A stretch of 64,000 nt of DNA from Bacteroidetes bacterium 37-13 (GTDB lineage: Bacteria > Bacteroidota > Bacteroidia > Chitinophagales > LD1), in assembly GCA_001897535.1 (NCBI GenBank), contig MKTC01000006.1, positions 124,001-188,000 of the forward strand, read 5' to 3'. The position numbers and the translations under genes are program-made. The notes below the pieces were generated by a model, which had not been told where the DNA came from, made no database searches, and worked only from the letters and a program-made list of their open reading frames with translations. Positions 54,564 through 63,227 of this stretch are shown piece by piece; the first letter of the stretch is position 1, and every line of letters begins with the position of its first letter.

Positions 54564-54595
54564 TTTGCAGTATCAAATAAAAAGATTTACTTTTG
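54564..54595 (+). promoter_or_regulatory. rpsA promoter (TTTG-N20-TAnnTTTG)
   Basis: TTTG at 54564-54567 and TACTTTTG at 54588-54595 with a 20-base spacer: an excellent match to the Bacteroidota primary-sigma consensus. It predicts a leader of about 60 bases before the ATG at 54665. Confidence 0.8.
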
Positions 54596-54619
54596 CGCTC
54601 CTTTTTTTAACAAACAAAA

Positions 54620-54657
54620 CCCGCGAATTCCGGACGGGAATAAACAAAAACGGAATT
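54620..54657 (+). promoter_or_regulatory. Possible pseudoknot in the rpsA leader
   Basis: CCCG (54620-54623) can pair with CGGG (54635-54638). The loop of that hairpin contains AATTCCG (54626-54632), which is complementary to CGGAATT (54651-54657), just before the start codon. Together these would form an H-type pseudoknot next to the initiation site. Whether it regulates S1 synthesis is inference. Confidence 0.4.
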
Positions 54658-54664
54658 TTAGTAT

Positions 54665-56560
54665 ATGTCAGAAAATACTGAAACAAACGAGCAAACTACA
54701 CCAGCTCAAGAACAATCAGTAGAAACCACAACAACAAAACCAGTTGCAACCGTTGAACCGGTTACTGCACATGATGATTTTGATTGGAGTGTAGATAAGC
54801 GCAATGTTGTAAAATACAATGCACAACAACAAGCTGAATACGATGAACTTTACGGAAAAACAATTCGCACCGTAGAAGATAACCAAATCGTAAAAGGTGC
54901 AGTAGTTACCATTACAGACAACGAAGTTATCTTAAACATCGGTTTTAAAAGCGATGGAATGGTGCCACTTAGCGAATTTCGCGATGTGGAAGATTTAAAA
55001 GTTGGCGAATCTTATGATGTTTATGTTGTAAGCAAAGAAGACCGCAAAGGACATTTAATTCTTAGCCGCAAGAGCGCTAAAATGCTTAAAGCTTGGGAAT
55101 TTATCGTTGATGCATTTAGAGATGGAATTATCGTTACCGGCAAAATTACTTCTAAAACCAAAGGCGGCTTAATTGTGAACGTAAACGGTTTAGAAACTTT
55201 CTTACCAGGTTCGCAAATTGACGTGAAACCTATCACAGATTACGATGTGTACGTTGGCAAAACAATGGAATTGAAAGTGGTGAAGATAAACGAAGCCATT
55301 AAGAATGCAGTAGTGAGCCATAAAGCACTTATAGAAAGCGACCTTGAATCTCAAAGAGAAGAAATTATCAGCAAATTGGAGAAAGGTCAAGTATTGGAAG
55401 GTGTTATCAAAAACATCACCGATTTCGGAGCTTTCATAGACTTAGGCGGTTTAGACGGATTGCTTTACATCACCGATATTTCTTGGGGCAGAATTACACA
55501 TCCAAACGAAGTGTTGGAATTGAACCAAAAATTGAACGTAGTTGTATTAGACTTTGACGATAACAAAAAACGTATTTCGTTAGGTTTAAAACAATTATTA
55601 GCTCACCCTTGGGATACTTTGGATAAAGAATTAGAAATTGGAAGCAAAGTAAAAGGCAAAGTAGTAAATATTGAAGACTACGGTGCATTCCTTGAAATTA
55701 CTCCGGGCGTTGAAGGTTTAGTCCACGTAAGTGAAATTAGCTGGAGTGCTTCTCCGGTAAACAGCCACGACTTCTTTAAATTAGGTGCAGAACACGAAGC
55801 TATCGTGATGACACTTGACCGCGAAGAGCGCAAAATGAGCCTTTCTATTAAGCGCTTAACCGATGATCCTTGGCAAAAAGTTGAAGAGAAATATCCTGTA
55901 GGCAGCAAGCACACCGGTATTGTTCGCAACTTAACGCCTTACGGTGTTTTTGTTGAATTAGATGAATTTATCGGAGGAATGGTTCACATTAGCGACCTTA
56001 GCTGGACTAAGCGTTTCAACCACCCAAGTGAATTTACTAAAGTTGGAAACGAACTAGAAGTTGTAGTTCTTGAAATGGATAAAGAGAACAGAAAACTTAA
56101 CTTAGGACACCGCCAAATTGAAGAAGATCCTTGGAATACTTTTGAAGATGTATTCCCAGTAAGTTCGGTTCACGAAGCTACTGTAATGAGTATTGACGAT
56201 AAAGGCGCTATGGTTCTTTTGCCTTACGGTTTAGAAGCTTTCGCTCCTAAAAAACACCTTTCAAAAGAAGATGGCGGTATTTTAGCAGTAGATGAAAAAG
56301 CTGAATTTAGAGTAATCGAATTCAACCGCAACGATAAGCGTATCTTAGTTTCTCACGCCCGCATTTGGGAAGAAAAACAAAAAGAAGGCAAAGAAGTAGA
56401 AAAGAACGAGAAAAAAGCTGAAGTTGAACGCACTAAAAAAGCAGTGAAAAACTTACAGCAAAAAGTTGAAAAAGCTACTTTGGGCGACTTAGGTGTTCTT
56501 AGCCAACTAAAAGATAAAATGGAAGGAAAAGAAGCCAAGGATAATAAAGACAACGAATAG
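54665..56560 (+). CDS. rpsA: 30S ribosomal protein S1
   Basis: 631 residues. After an acidic, Thr/Gln-rich N-terminus there are six S1 (OB-fold) motifs, starting near 69, 157, 242, 326, 413 and 501. The clearest are VLEGVIKNITDFGAFIDLGG, VKGKVVNIEDYGAFLEITPG and HTGIVRNLTPYGVFVELDEF. The C-terminus is a Lys/Glu-rich tail. S1 brings mRNA to the 30S subunit, which matters especially in a phylum that makes little use of Shine-Dalgarno pairing. It is preceded by a near-consensus promoter and a structured leader and followed by a terminator. Confidence 0.96.
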   Translation: MSENTETNEQTTPAQEQSVETTTTKPVATVEPVTAHDDFDWSVDKRNVVKYNAQQQAEYDELYGKTIRTVEDNQIVKGAVVTITDNEVILNIGFKSDGMVPLSEFRDVEDLKVGESYDVYVVSKEDRKGHLILSRKSAKMLKAWEFIVDAFRDGIIVTGKITSKTKGGLIVNVNGLETFLPGSQIDVKPITDYDVYVGKTMELKVVKINEAIKNAVVSHKALIESDLESQREEIISKLEKGQVLEGVIKNITDFGAFIDLGGLDGLLYITDISWGRITHPNEVLELNQKLNVVVLDFDDNKKRISLGLKQLLAHPWDTLDKELEIGSKVKGKVVNIEDYGAFLEITPGVEGLVHVSEISWSASPVNSHDFFKLGAEHEAIVMTLDREERKMSLSIKRLTDDPWQKVEEKYPVGSKHTGIVRNLTPYGVFVELDEFIGGMVHISDLSWTKRFNHPSEFTKVGNELEVVVLEMDKENRKLNLGHRQIEEDPWNTFEDVFPVSSVHEATVMSIDDKGAMVLLPYGLEAFAPKKHLSKEDGGILAVDEKAEFRVIEFNRNDKRILVSHARIWEEKQKEGKEVEKNEKKAEVERTKKAVKNLQQKVEKATLGDLGVLSQLKDKMEGKEAKDNKDNE

Positions 56561-56586
56561 TTAAAGTCATTTGGTTAATGATGTGT

Positions 56587-56620
56587 GGGCCGTGTAGTTT
56601 AATATTACACGGCTCTTTTT
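56587..56620 (+). terminator. rpsA terminator
   Basis: Stem gccgtgta (56589-56596) with tacacggc (56606-56613) followed by TCTTTTT. Confidence 0.85.
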
Positions 56621-56633
56621 ATTTTCACCACTT

Positions 56634-57719
56634 ATGAAAACTAAAACAGCGTTATTGTGTGTACTCAACTGGGGATTAGGTCATGCAGCGCGTTGTTTGC
56701 CAATTATTAAAGCATTAGAAGCTCAGAATGTAAAAGTAATTATTGCTTCAGATGGCGATGCTTTAGCATTTCTAAAAAAGGAACTGCCCTCCAATATTTT
56801 TGAAGAATTACTATCGTATAATATTCAATATCCTAAAGACAAAAATATGATGATGGCTATTGGGAAACAAATGCCATCGCTGCTTCTTGCGCTTGTTCGC
56901 GAGCAGAAAGCAACCAAAGTTTTAGCTGAAATTCATCAAGTAGATTTCATTATTTCCGATAACCGCTACGGCTGCTACCACAGCAAAATCAAAAGCATTT
57001 TTATTACGCATCAGCTTTACCCCAAAATGCCCGATGGAGCTTCACTACTGCAAAATGTAGTAAACAAAATTTCGGCAAACAGAATTAAAAAATTCTCAGA
57101 ATGTTGGATTCCTGATTTCCCTAACAAAACTAATTTAAGTGGCAATTTAGCCCATCCGCCATTGCCCAATTGCAAATACATCGGCAGCCTTTCGCGTTTT
57201 TCAAACCTTCAAAATTCAAGTAATAAAAAGTATAAAGTTTTTGCACTGCTTTCCGGTCCCGAACCGCAACGAAGCATTTTAGAAAATATATTGATAAAAG
57301 AATTTGAAGAGAGCAGTTTCAATTCCATTTTAGTACGAGGTAAATTCGATAATAGCATTCAAAATAGTTCAACCAAAGCTAAAGTTGTGAACTACATGAA
57401 TGAAAAAGAAATTGCCCAAACACTTAGCGAAAGCGAATATTTTATTTGCCGTGGCGGCTACAGCACCATCATGGATTTAGTAACAATGCAACCCGATGCA
57501 AAAGTTGTTTTTATTCCAACACCGGGGCAAACTGAGCAAGAATATTTAGCGCAAAAATTTGCTTCAGAAAATTTATGCGTTACAATGGCACAAAAAAAAT
57601 TCAGCCTCTCCGAAGCACTCGAAAAGGCTGAAAAAGTAAAGAGCTTTAAACTCGAAAATTACATTTTAGAATCGTCCACACTATTGAGCCAAGCGCTCAC
57701 ATCGGTCATCACAGCTTGA
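56634..57719 (+). CDS. Glycosyltransferase-like protein (GT28/MurG-like fold)
   Basis: 361 residues. N-terminal LLCVLNWGLGHAARCLPIIKAL (the GxGH-type donor/acceptor loop), DFIISDNRYGCYHS in the middle and the C-terminal CRGGYSTIMDLV and FIPTPGQTEQEYLA resemble the UDP-sugar-binding half of GT-B enzymes such as MurG and undecaprenyl-like transferases. Sugar and acceptor are unknown. The stop is 61 bases inside the 3' end of the convergent M3 peptidase gene. Confidence 0.78.
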   Translation: MKTKTALLCVLNWGLGHAARCLPIIKALEAQNVKVIIASDGDALAFLKKELPSNIFEELLSYNIQYPKDKNMMMAIGKQMPSLLLALVREQKATKVLAEIHQVDFIISDNRYGCYHSKIKSIFITHQLYPKMPDGASLLQNVVNKISANRIKKFSECWIPDFPNKTNLSGNLAHPPLPNCKYIGSLSRFSNLQNSSNKKYKVFALLSGPEPQRSILENILIKEFEESSFNSILVRGKFDNSIQNSSTKAKVVNYMNEKEIAQTLSESEYFICRGGYSTIMDLVTMQPDAKVVFIPTPGQTEQEYLAQKFASENLCVTMAQKKFSLSEALEKAEKVKSFKLENYILESSTLLSQALTSVITA

Positions 57720-59356
57720 ATTGTATTTACATCAAAAGGCGAATTTAATCCTGCCAATTTCACCAAATCCAAGAAAGTTTTGCTTCCACCGGCTTTGCAA
57801 AGCGTTAAGTAATTTGCCCATGCGGCTTTAAAATCAGTTTGCGATTTTTGCCAAAACTGGAAAGCACAAATTTGTGCCAAGCAATAATCTATATAATAAA
57901 ACGGACTGCGGTAAATATGCAACTGGCGCATCCACAAAGCTCCTGCTTCAATAAACGGAATACCGCCAAAATCCATCGTTGGGCGATATTTCTTTTCCAT
58001 ATCTAACCAAACTTTTCTGCGCTCAGCAGGCGTTAAATCAGGGTTTTCATAAATGATATGCTGAAATTCATCAACCGCAGCGCCATAAGGCAAAAACATT
58101 ACGGCAGAAGACAAGTGAGCGAATTTATACTTTTCAGCATCTTCCTTAAAGAAAAGTTCCATCCAAGGCCAGCTAAAATACTCCATACTCATAGAGTGAA
58201 TTTCACATGCTTCATAAGTTGGGAAAGCATATTCATCTAACTCAAAATCTCTACTTTGAAAACACTGAAAAGCGTGCCCTGCTTCGTGTGTAAGCACATC
58301 AATATCGTGCGAAGTGCCATTAAAATTCGAGAAAATAAACGGAGCTTTGAACTTAGGGAAATGTGTGCAGTAACCACCTGCTGCTTTTCCTTTTTTAGTT
58401 ACCAAATCCATTAATTCATTGCTCACCATAAAATCGAAAAACTCTTTTGTTTCCGGTGAAAGCTCTGAATACATTTTTTTACCGTTCTCAATTATCCATT
58501 CCGGAGAGCCTTTAGGTTGAGGGTTGCCGCTGGTAAACATCAGTGCAGAGTCGAAAATAGAAAGCGAATCAACACCAATGCGCTTAGCTTGACGCTGGCG
58601 GAGTGCTGTTGTTACCGGCACAATATGTTTTTGAATTTGCTCACGGAAAACTGCCACATCGGCTGCATTGTAATCAGTGCGCTGCATACGGTGATAAGCC
58701 AATTCTACAAAATTTTTGTAGCCTAATTTTTTAGCAATATTGGTACGCACTTTCACCATGCGGTCGAAAATGCGGTCGAAATCGGCTAAGTGTTTTTCTA
58801 ACTCGGCATATTTTGCACGAATTGCTTTTTCGCGCACACTGCGCTCTTTGCTTTGTTCGTAAGGTTCTAACTCAGAAAAATTTAATCTTTTACCTTCAAA
58901 CTCAACAGTAATAGTGGCAAAAATTTTAGTATATTCAGTTCCTAAACGGTTTTCTTCTTTTAAATCTTCAATGATAGAAGTATCAAAACTTTTAAGCGAA
59001 ACTTCTGCAATATTGAAAATTTGATTGCCTAATTTTTCTTGCAAATCTTTTTTGTAAGGCGTGTTTCCAAGCGACTTATACAAGCGAATATTCAAATCGC
59101 GGAAAAGCGGTTCATAATCATCATAAAATTGCCTTTCTACTTCGTAATATGTATTTGTGGTATCAATAGAATTTCTAACCGAAGCAATAGAAGCATAGGT
59201 TTGAAACTCGTTGCGAAGCGTATTTATTTTGCTAAACACATCGCTTTGCTCTTTCGCACTTTTAGCATTATCAAATTCTGCCAAAAGCTGGTTGAAAGTT
59301 GCCGACATTTTCTCAAAATCGGGGCGCTTATATTCTATATCCGAAAACTTATTCAT
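57659..59356 (-). CDS. M3-family oligoendopeptidase (PepF-like)
   Basis: 565 residues, cytoplasmic. The thermolysin-like zinc motif HEAGHAF lies near residue 354, with the third ligand glutamate in the following EACEIHSMSMEYF. ARNSIDTTNTYY-like helices at the N-terminus (SVRNSIDTTNTYYEVERQF), FSNFNGTSHDIDVL and FYYIDYCLAQICAFQFW fit the oligoendopeptidase F branch, which trims short peptides. Its last 61 bases overlap the end of the convergent glycosyltransferase gene. Confidence 0.92.
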   Translation of the reverse strand: MNKFSDIEYKRPDFEKMSATFNQLLAEFDNAKSAKEQSDVFSKINTLRNEFQTYASIASVRNSIDTTNTYYEVERQFYDDYEPLFRDLNIRLYKSLGNTPYKKDLQEKLGNQIFNIAEVSLKSFDTSIIEDLKEENRLGTEYTKIFATITVEFEGKRLNFSELEPYEQSKERSVREKAIRAKYAELEKHLADFDRIFDRMVKVRTNIAKKLGYKNFVELAYHRMQRTDYNAADVAVFREQIQKHIVPVTTALRQRQAKRIGVDSLSIFDSALMFTSGNPQPKGSPEWIIENGKKMYSELSPETKEFFDFMVSNELMDLVTKKGKAAGGYCTHFPKFKAPFIFSNFNGTSHDIDVLTHEAGHAFQCFQSRDFELDEYAFPTYEACEIHSMSMEYFSWPWMELFFKEDAEKYKFAHLSSAVMFLPYGAAVDEFQHIIYENPDLTPAERRKVWLDMEKKYRPTMDFGGIPFIEAGALWMRQLHIYRSPFYYIDYCLAQICAFQFWQKSQTDFKAAWANYLTLCKAGGSKTFLDLVKLAGLNSPFDVNTIQAVMTDVSAWLNSVDDSKM

Positions 59357-59419
59357 GCTTAAAATTTAGGGTGGCGAAGGTAAAAATATAACCACTAATA
59401 AAAAATATCCTCAACCACA

Positions 59420-60496
59420 TCAACTCAGATAAATAGCACCATTAACAGTATTTTTATTCGCGCCCGTTACCGAACTCAATACATTGGCTTTTCCTTCCCA
59501 ACGCAAAAAACCCATTAGCGCCATTGCAACCGCTTCCTTATATTGCACTATTTCTCTTTGTGGCGTTACAATTTTTACTGCTGTTTTGGCAGCAATTCTT
59601 TCCATTAAAAAAGTATTAAACGCGCCACCTCCGGTAGCCAACAAAGTGGCATTTTCTAAGCCCAAACCTAATGCTTCACCCACAGTTTCTATTTCTTTTG
59701 AAACGCAGTTTGCAATATATTCAACAGCAGTGCTTAGCTTATCTTTCGTAGCCATTTGCTCAAAAATTGGTAATACACTTTTAGTACTAAAGCTATTATC
59801 TAATGATTTGGGAAACAATTTATTATGAAATTCCAATTCCATTATAGCTTTAAGTACTTTTCCCTCTACTTTACCACTTTTGGCTATTGCCCCTTTATCA
59901 TCAAAATCTACATTAAGTTCTTGTGCAAAAGCATTTAGTAGTTGGTTGCATGGCGCAATATCATAAGCCAAAATTTCTCGTGAATTTTTAGCTGAAACAT
60001 TTGCAATGCCGCCTAAGTTTAAACAGAAATCATATTGACAAAATAGCAGCTTATCGGCAATGGGAACAATTGGAGCACCGGTGCCTCCGCTTGCCACATC
60101 TGTGGTTCTAAAATCGCACACCACAGGTAAATTACATGCTGCAGCCATCGCAGCGCCTTCTCCTATTTGTGTGGTAAATTTTTGTTCCGGAAAGTGAAAA
60201 ATGGTATGTCCGTGGCTTGCCACAAAATCTACATTTCCAATTTCTTCCTTACCAATAAATGCTTTCACCACTTCTCCGAAATGCCTACCCAAATCGGCAT
60301 GGCTTTGCCACAATTCTTTACCCGAAGCTAAAGGCAAATTGCGCAAACGATTTACCCATGCTTCACTATACGGAACACAATCGGCAGTCAATATTTCAAA
60401 ACTATAATTGCCATTGGTTTCTTTTATGTGGCAGTAAGCCAAATCAATTCCATCTAAAGAACTGCCACTCATGATGCCGATGATGTATTTTTCCAT
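59420..60496 (-). CDS. anmK: Anhydro-N-acetylmuramic acid kinase
   Basis: 358 residues from the ATG at 60496 (EKYIIGIMSGSSLDGIDLAY). The frame opens at 60610, but the extra 38 residues lie upstream of the promoter boxes. MSGSSLDGID (ATP loop), FVASHGHTIFH, GEGAAMAAACNLPVVCDFR, GGTGAPIVP, LNLGGIANVS and LLATGGGAFN are AnmK signatures. It phosphorylates 1,6-anhydroMurNAc during recycling of peptidoglycan. A -7 box ends four bases before the ATG, suggesting a leaderless mRNA. Confidence 0.94.
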   Translation of the reverse strand: MEKYIIGIMSGSSLDGIDLAYCHIKETNGNYSFEILTADCVPYSEAWVNRLRNLPLASGKELWQSHADLGRHFGEVVKAFIGKEEIGNVDFVASHGHTIFHFPEQKFTTQIGEGAAMAAACNLPVVCDFRTTDVASGGTGAPIVPIADKLLFCQYDFCLNLGGIANVSAKNSREILAYDIAPCNQLLNAFAQELNVDFDDKGAIAKSGKVEGKVLKAIMELEFHNKLFPKSLDNSFSTKSVLPIFEQMATKDKLSTAVEYIANCVSKEIETVGEALGLGLENATLLATGGGAFNTFLMERIAAKTAVKIVTPQREIVQYKEAVAMALMGFLRWEGKANVLSSVTGANKNTVNGAIYLS

Positions 60497-60500
60497 ACTG

Positions 60501-60530
60501 CAAAAATATTTGATATCGGCACTTGACAAA
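60501..60530 (-). promoter_or_regulatory. anmK promoter (TTTG-N18-TAnnTTTG)
   Basis: On the minus strand TTTG (60530-60527) and TATTTTTG (60508-60501) are 18 bases apart. Only four bases lie between the -7 box and the ATG. Confidence 0.6.
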
Positions 60531-60682
60531 AGCCAATTTGCATTGTAAATTACAAAGCATATCGAGATAGGTAGTCTTGGTGGTTTTTCAAAGTTTCTGA
60601 TAAACAGCACGTAACGGCAGCGGTTATTGAGGGTTCCGCAGTTTGCTTATGGTGCTGTTTGTTGGTTTTATACACTTTGCAA

Positions 60683-60713
60683 TTTGTGCAATTAGTTTGT
60701 ACAATTACTTTTG
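60683..60713 (+). promoter_or_regulatory. Promoter of the PaaK-like ligase (TTTG-N19-TAnnTTTG)
   Basis: TTTG at 60683-60686 and TACTTTTG at 60706-60713 with a 19-base spacer: consensus form. It lies inside the longest open frame of the next gene, so translation must begin downstream. Confidence 0.7.
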
Positions 60714-60730
60714 CCCAAAATAAAAAGTCA

Positions 60731-61960
60731 TTGCAACAACTCTCCGACCTTATTACTTATCTTTTTCAAAATTCACCTTTTTACCAAAATTGGTTTAAAG
60801 CTCAAAATATTTCCATTAGCGATATTTCCAGCATAGAGGATTTAAAAAAGCTCCGCACCGTAAGCAAGCAAGACTTTGCAGCACACAACATGGATTTTTT
60901 ATGCTGCAACCAGAATAAGATTGCTGATTTTTGCACCACTTCGGGAACAACGGGAAACGCTGTGATGGTTCCATTAACCGAAAACGACATCAATCGCCTC
61001 GCTGAAAACGAAGCCCGTACTTTTACATTAGCAGAGCTAAACACAAGCGATGTTTGCATGTTGATGCTTACTTTAGATAAGCAGTTTATGGCTGGCATTG
61101 CTTACTATGAAGGTTTGCGAAAACTAAAAATTCCGGCAGTGCGCTCCGGCAGTGTTTCTCCACAAACACAACTAAAAAACATACTACAATTTAAGCCAAC
61201 TGTTTTGGTTGCCGTGCCTTCTTTTATTTTAAAAGTAATTGAAGAATCTTCGGCACAAGGCATTGAAATCAATTCACTTTCAGTAAAGAAAATAATTTGC
61301 ATTGGCGAAGCCATAAGAGATGAAAATTTAGAGCCGAATAACCTTGCCAAAAACATATTGGCAAATTGGAATGTGCAGCTATTTTCTACCCATGCTTCGA
61401 GCGAAATGCAAACAGCATTTTCGGAGTGTACTCATGGCAAAGGCAACCACATTAATTCCAATTTAATAATTGCTGAAATTTTAGACGAAAAAGGCAATGA
61501 AGTTCCGAATGGAGATATTGGCGAACTCACCATTACCACATTTGGTGTAGAAGCCATGCCTCTTTTGCGCTATCGCACAGGAGATATAGTTTTTGCCATA
61601 CACGAAACTTGCGAATGCGGCAGCAACGAAATGCGCATTTCGCCCGTGTTGGGAAGAAAAAACGAAATGCTGAAATACAAAGGCACTACTATTTTTCCAA
61701 GTTCTATATTTAATGTTTTGCAGAGCCAAAATTTCATTAAAGATTTCTTGGTTGAAGCTGAAAGCAAAGAAGGCAGAACAGAAAAATTGGTTGTAAATAT
61801 TTGCTGTACCGAGCAAACTGAAAATTTCAAACAAAATCTTGAAAATTTTTTCAGAACAGCATTGCGCGTTACCCCCGAAATTAAATTTTGCAGTGAAAGT
61901 GAATTAGCCGCAATGCGCCCCGCAGAAAATAGAAAAATACAACGTTTTGTTACTCGATAA
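60731..61960 (+). CDS. PaaK-like adenylate-forming ligase
   Basis: 409 residues if it starts at TTG 60731, the first start-like codon after the promoter. The frame opens at TTG 60659, and no ATG occurs before residue 55. CTTSGTTGNAVMVPLTENDI is the ATP loop and YRTGDIVFA the adenylation-domain hinge. TCECGSNEMRISPVLGRKNEML fits phenylacetate-CoA ligase relatives. It should activate an aryl or acyl carboxylate as AMP ester or CoA thioester. There are no paa catabolic genes or carrier-protein genes nearby, so the substrate is open. Divergent from anmK; the T9SS esterase starts 39 bases downstream. Confidence 0.82.
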   Translation: MQQLSDLITYLFQNSPFYQNWFKAQNISISDISSIEDLKKLRTVSKQDFAAHNMDFLCCNQNKIADFCTTSGTTGNAVMVPLTENDINRLAENEARTFTLAELNTSDVCMLMLTLDKQFMAGIAYYEGLRKLKIPAVRSGSVSPQTQLKNILQFKPTVLVAVPSFILKVIEESSAQGIEINSLSVKKIICIGEAIRDENLEPNNLAKNILANWNVQLFSTHASSEMQTAFSECTHGKGNHINSNLIIAEILDEKGNEVPNGDIGELTITTFGVEAMPLLRYRTGDIVFAIHETCECGSNEMRISPVLGRKNEMLKYKGTTIFPSSIFNVLQSQNFIKDFLVEAESKEGRTEKLVVNICCTEQTENFKQNLENFFRTALRVTPEIKFCSESELAAMRPAENRKIQRFVTR

Positions 61961-61999
61961 TTTTCTTTTATTTCGCTATAAACAACAAAACGGAATAAC

Positions 62000-63226
62000 T
62001 TGAAAAATTTACTACTTCTATTCACAATAGCTTTAATAGCAATTTCAAATAATAGCTTTTCGCAGTGTGATAACGGCAGGTTCGTAAACGATATTTTCAA
62101 TGTAAAAAGCAGCGTTGGTGTTCGATTTGGCGGCAACTATAAATTTGATGGCACTTGGCAGGAACTCTACATGAATGTGTATGAACCGGACAGCACCGAC
62201 CTTTTGCCGCATAGACCATTGATAATTTTAGCTTTTGGTGGCAGTTTTACTTTTGGCAGCCGCACCAGCCCCGATATTTTGAAACTTTGCAATGCTTTCG
62301 CAAAAAAAGGTTACGTAACTGCAACCATAGATTATCGTCTTGGTTTTGAAAATGGAAACGATAGCGACACCAACCAGTTTAAAGCACTCATGCGAGCAGC
62401 ACAAGATATGCGTGCTTCAATTCGCTATTTCTATAAAGATGCTTCAAGCGATAATATTTACAGAGTTGATACTACGCAAATTTTCATTGGTGGCGTGAGT
62501 GCCGGAGGTTTCACAGCGCTTAATTTAGCTTATGGCAAACAAGATACGCTTTCAATAGCAAGACCACCTTTTGTAGATGATGCTTTGGTACAAGTTGGAG
62601 GAGTAACAGGCAATAGCGGAAACCCGGGCTACAGTGAAAAAGTGCGCGGAGTAATAAACCTTTGTGGAGCTATTGCCGATACAGTTTGGCTGATGCCCAA
62701 CGACCCTATTTTATGTGGCGTTCACGGTACAGCCGACCCTTTAGTACCTTGTTTTTATGATAGCGCAAAAGCTGCCAGTTCAGTTGAAGCAATGATGTAT
62801 GGTTCAGGAGATTTGAACAACCGCGCACAGCATATCGGATTAGCACATTCTTTTTACTTTTTCCAAGGCGCTTCGCACGTTCCGTTTGTGTTCAACCAAA
62901 ATTATATGGACACAACGATTTGGGTAATTAGAGATTTCCTTGCTCAACATGTTGTTTGCGGTGGCTTGAACACAATAAACGAAGCCAATAATTTTAGTGT
63001 AAAAGTTTATCCTAATCCTTTTTATGGAAATTTTATAGTTGAAACAAATAATGAAAAACCTATAACAGCAACACTTACCGATATAACTGGCAAAACTATT
63101 TTGTTTGAAAAAATAACAGATAAAAAGCAGTTTCTTATTGAAAGAGAAAAAGGCATTTACTTCTTGAAACTTCAAGCAGAAGGCAATACTGCAAGTAAAG
63201 TTTACAAGCTCATACAATTAGAATAG
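62000..63226 (+). CDS. T9SS-exported alpha/beta-hydrolase (esterase), intact triad
   Basis: 408 residues starting at TTG: in-frame stop TAA at 61979-61981 leaves only this codon ahead of the signal peptide (KNLLLLFTIALIAISNNSFSQ). The triad is visible: S167 in GGVSAGGF, D246 in HGTADPLVP and H293 in GASHVPF. A type A T9SS domain follows (about 330-408: VYPNPFYGNF, GIYFLKL). It is a surface or secreted esterase; the substrate is unknown. It is a paralogue of 3530-4978 (same order, ALxxAxxDxR-(A/T)-(S/C)-IRYF and LNYxLG-like blocks). Thirty-nine bases after the PaaK-like gene, possibly cotranscribed. Confidence 0.86.
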   Translation: MKNLLLLFTIALIAISNNSFSQCDNGRFVNDIFNVKSSVGVRFGGNYKFDGTWQELYMNVYEPDSTDLLPHRPLIILAFGGSFTFGSRTSPDILKLCNAFAKKGYVTATIDYRLGFENGNDSDTNQFKALMRAAQDMRASIRYFYKDASSDNIYRVDTTQIFIGGVSAGGFTALNLAYGKQDTLSIARPPFVDDALVQVGGVTGNSGNPGYSEKVRGVINLCGAIADTVWLMPNDPILCGVHGTADPLVPCFYDSAKAASSVEAMMYGSGDLNNRAQHIGLAHSFYFFQGASHVPFVFNQNYMDTTIWVIRDFLAQHVVCGGLNTINEANNFSVKVYPNPFYGNFIVETNNEKPITATLTDITGKTILFEKITDKKQFLIEREKGIYFLKLQAEGNTASKVYKLIQLE

Positions 63227-63227
63227 T

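Noticed and set aside
59420-61960. PaaK-like ligase as part of a biosynthetic cluster
   Set aside because: No ketosynthase, carrier protein or other cluster genes lie around it; neighbours are anmK and an esterase.
61570-62136. A 188-codon open frame on the minus strand
   Set aside because: It lies antisense to the PaaK-like gene and the start of the T9SS esterase, both of which have clear family motifs. It has no recognisable motif of its own.
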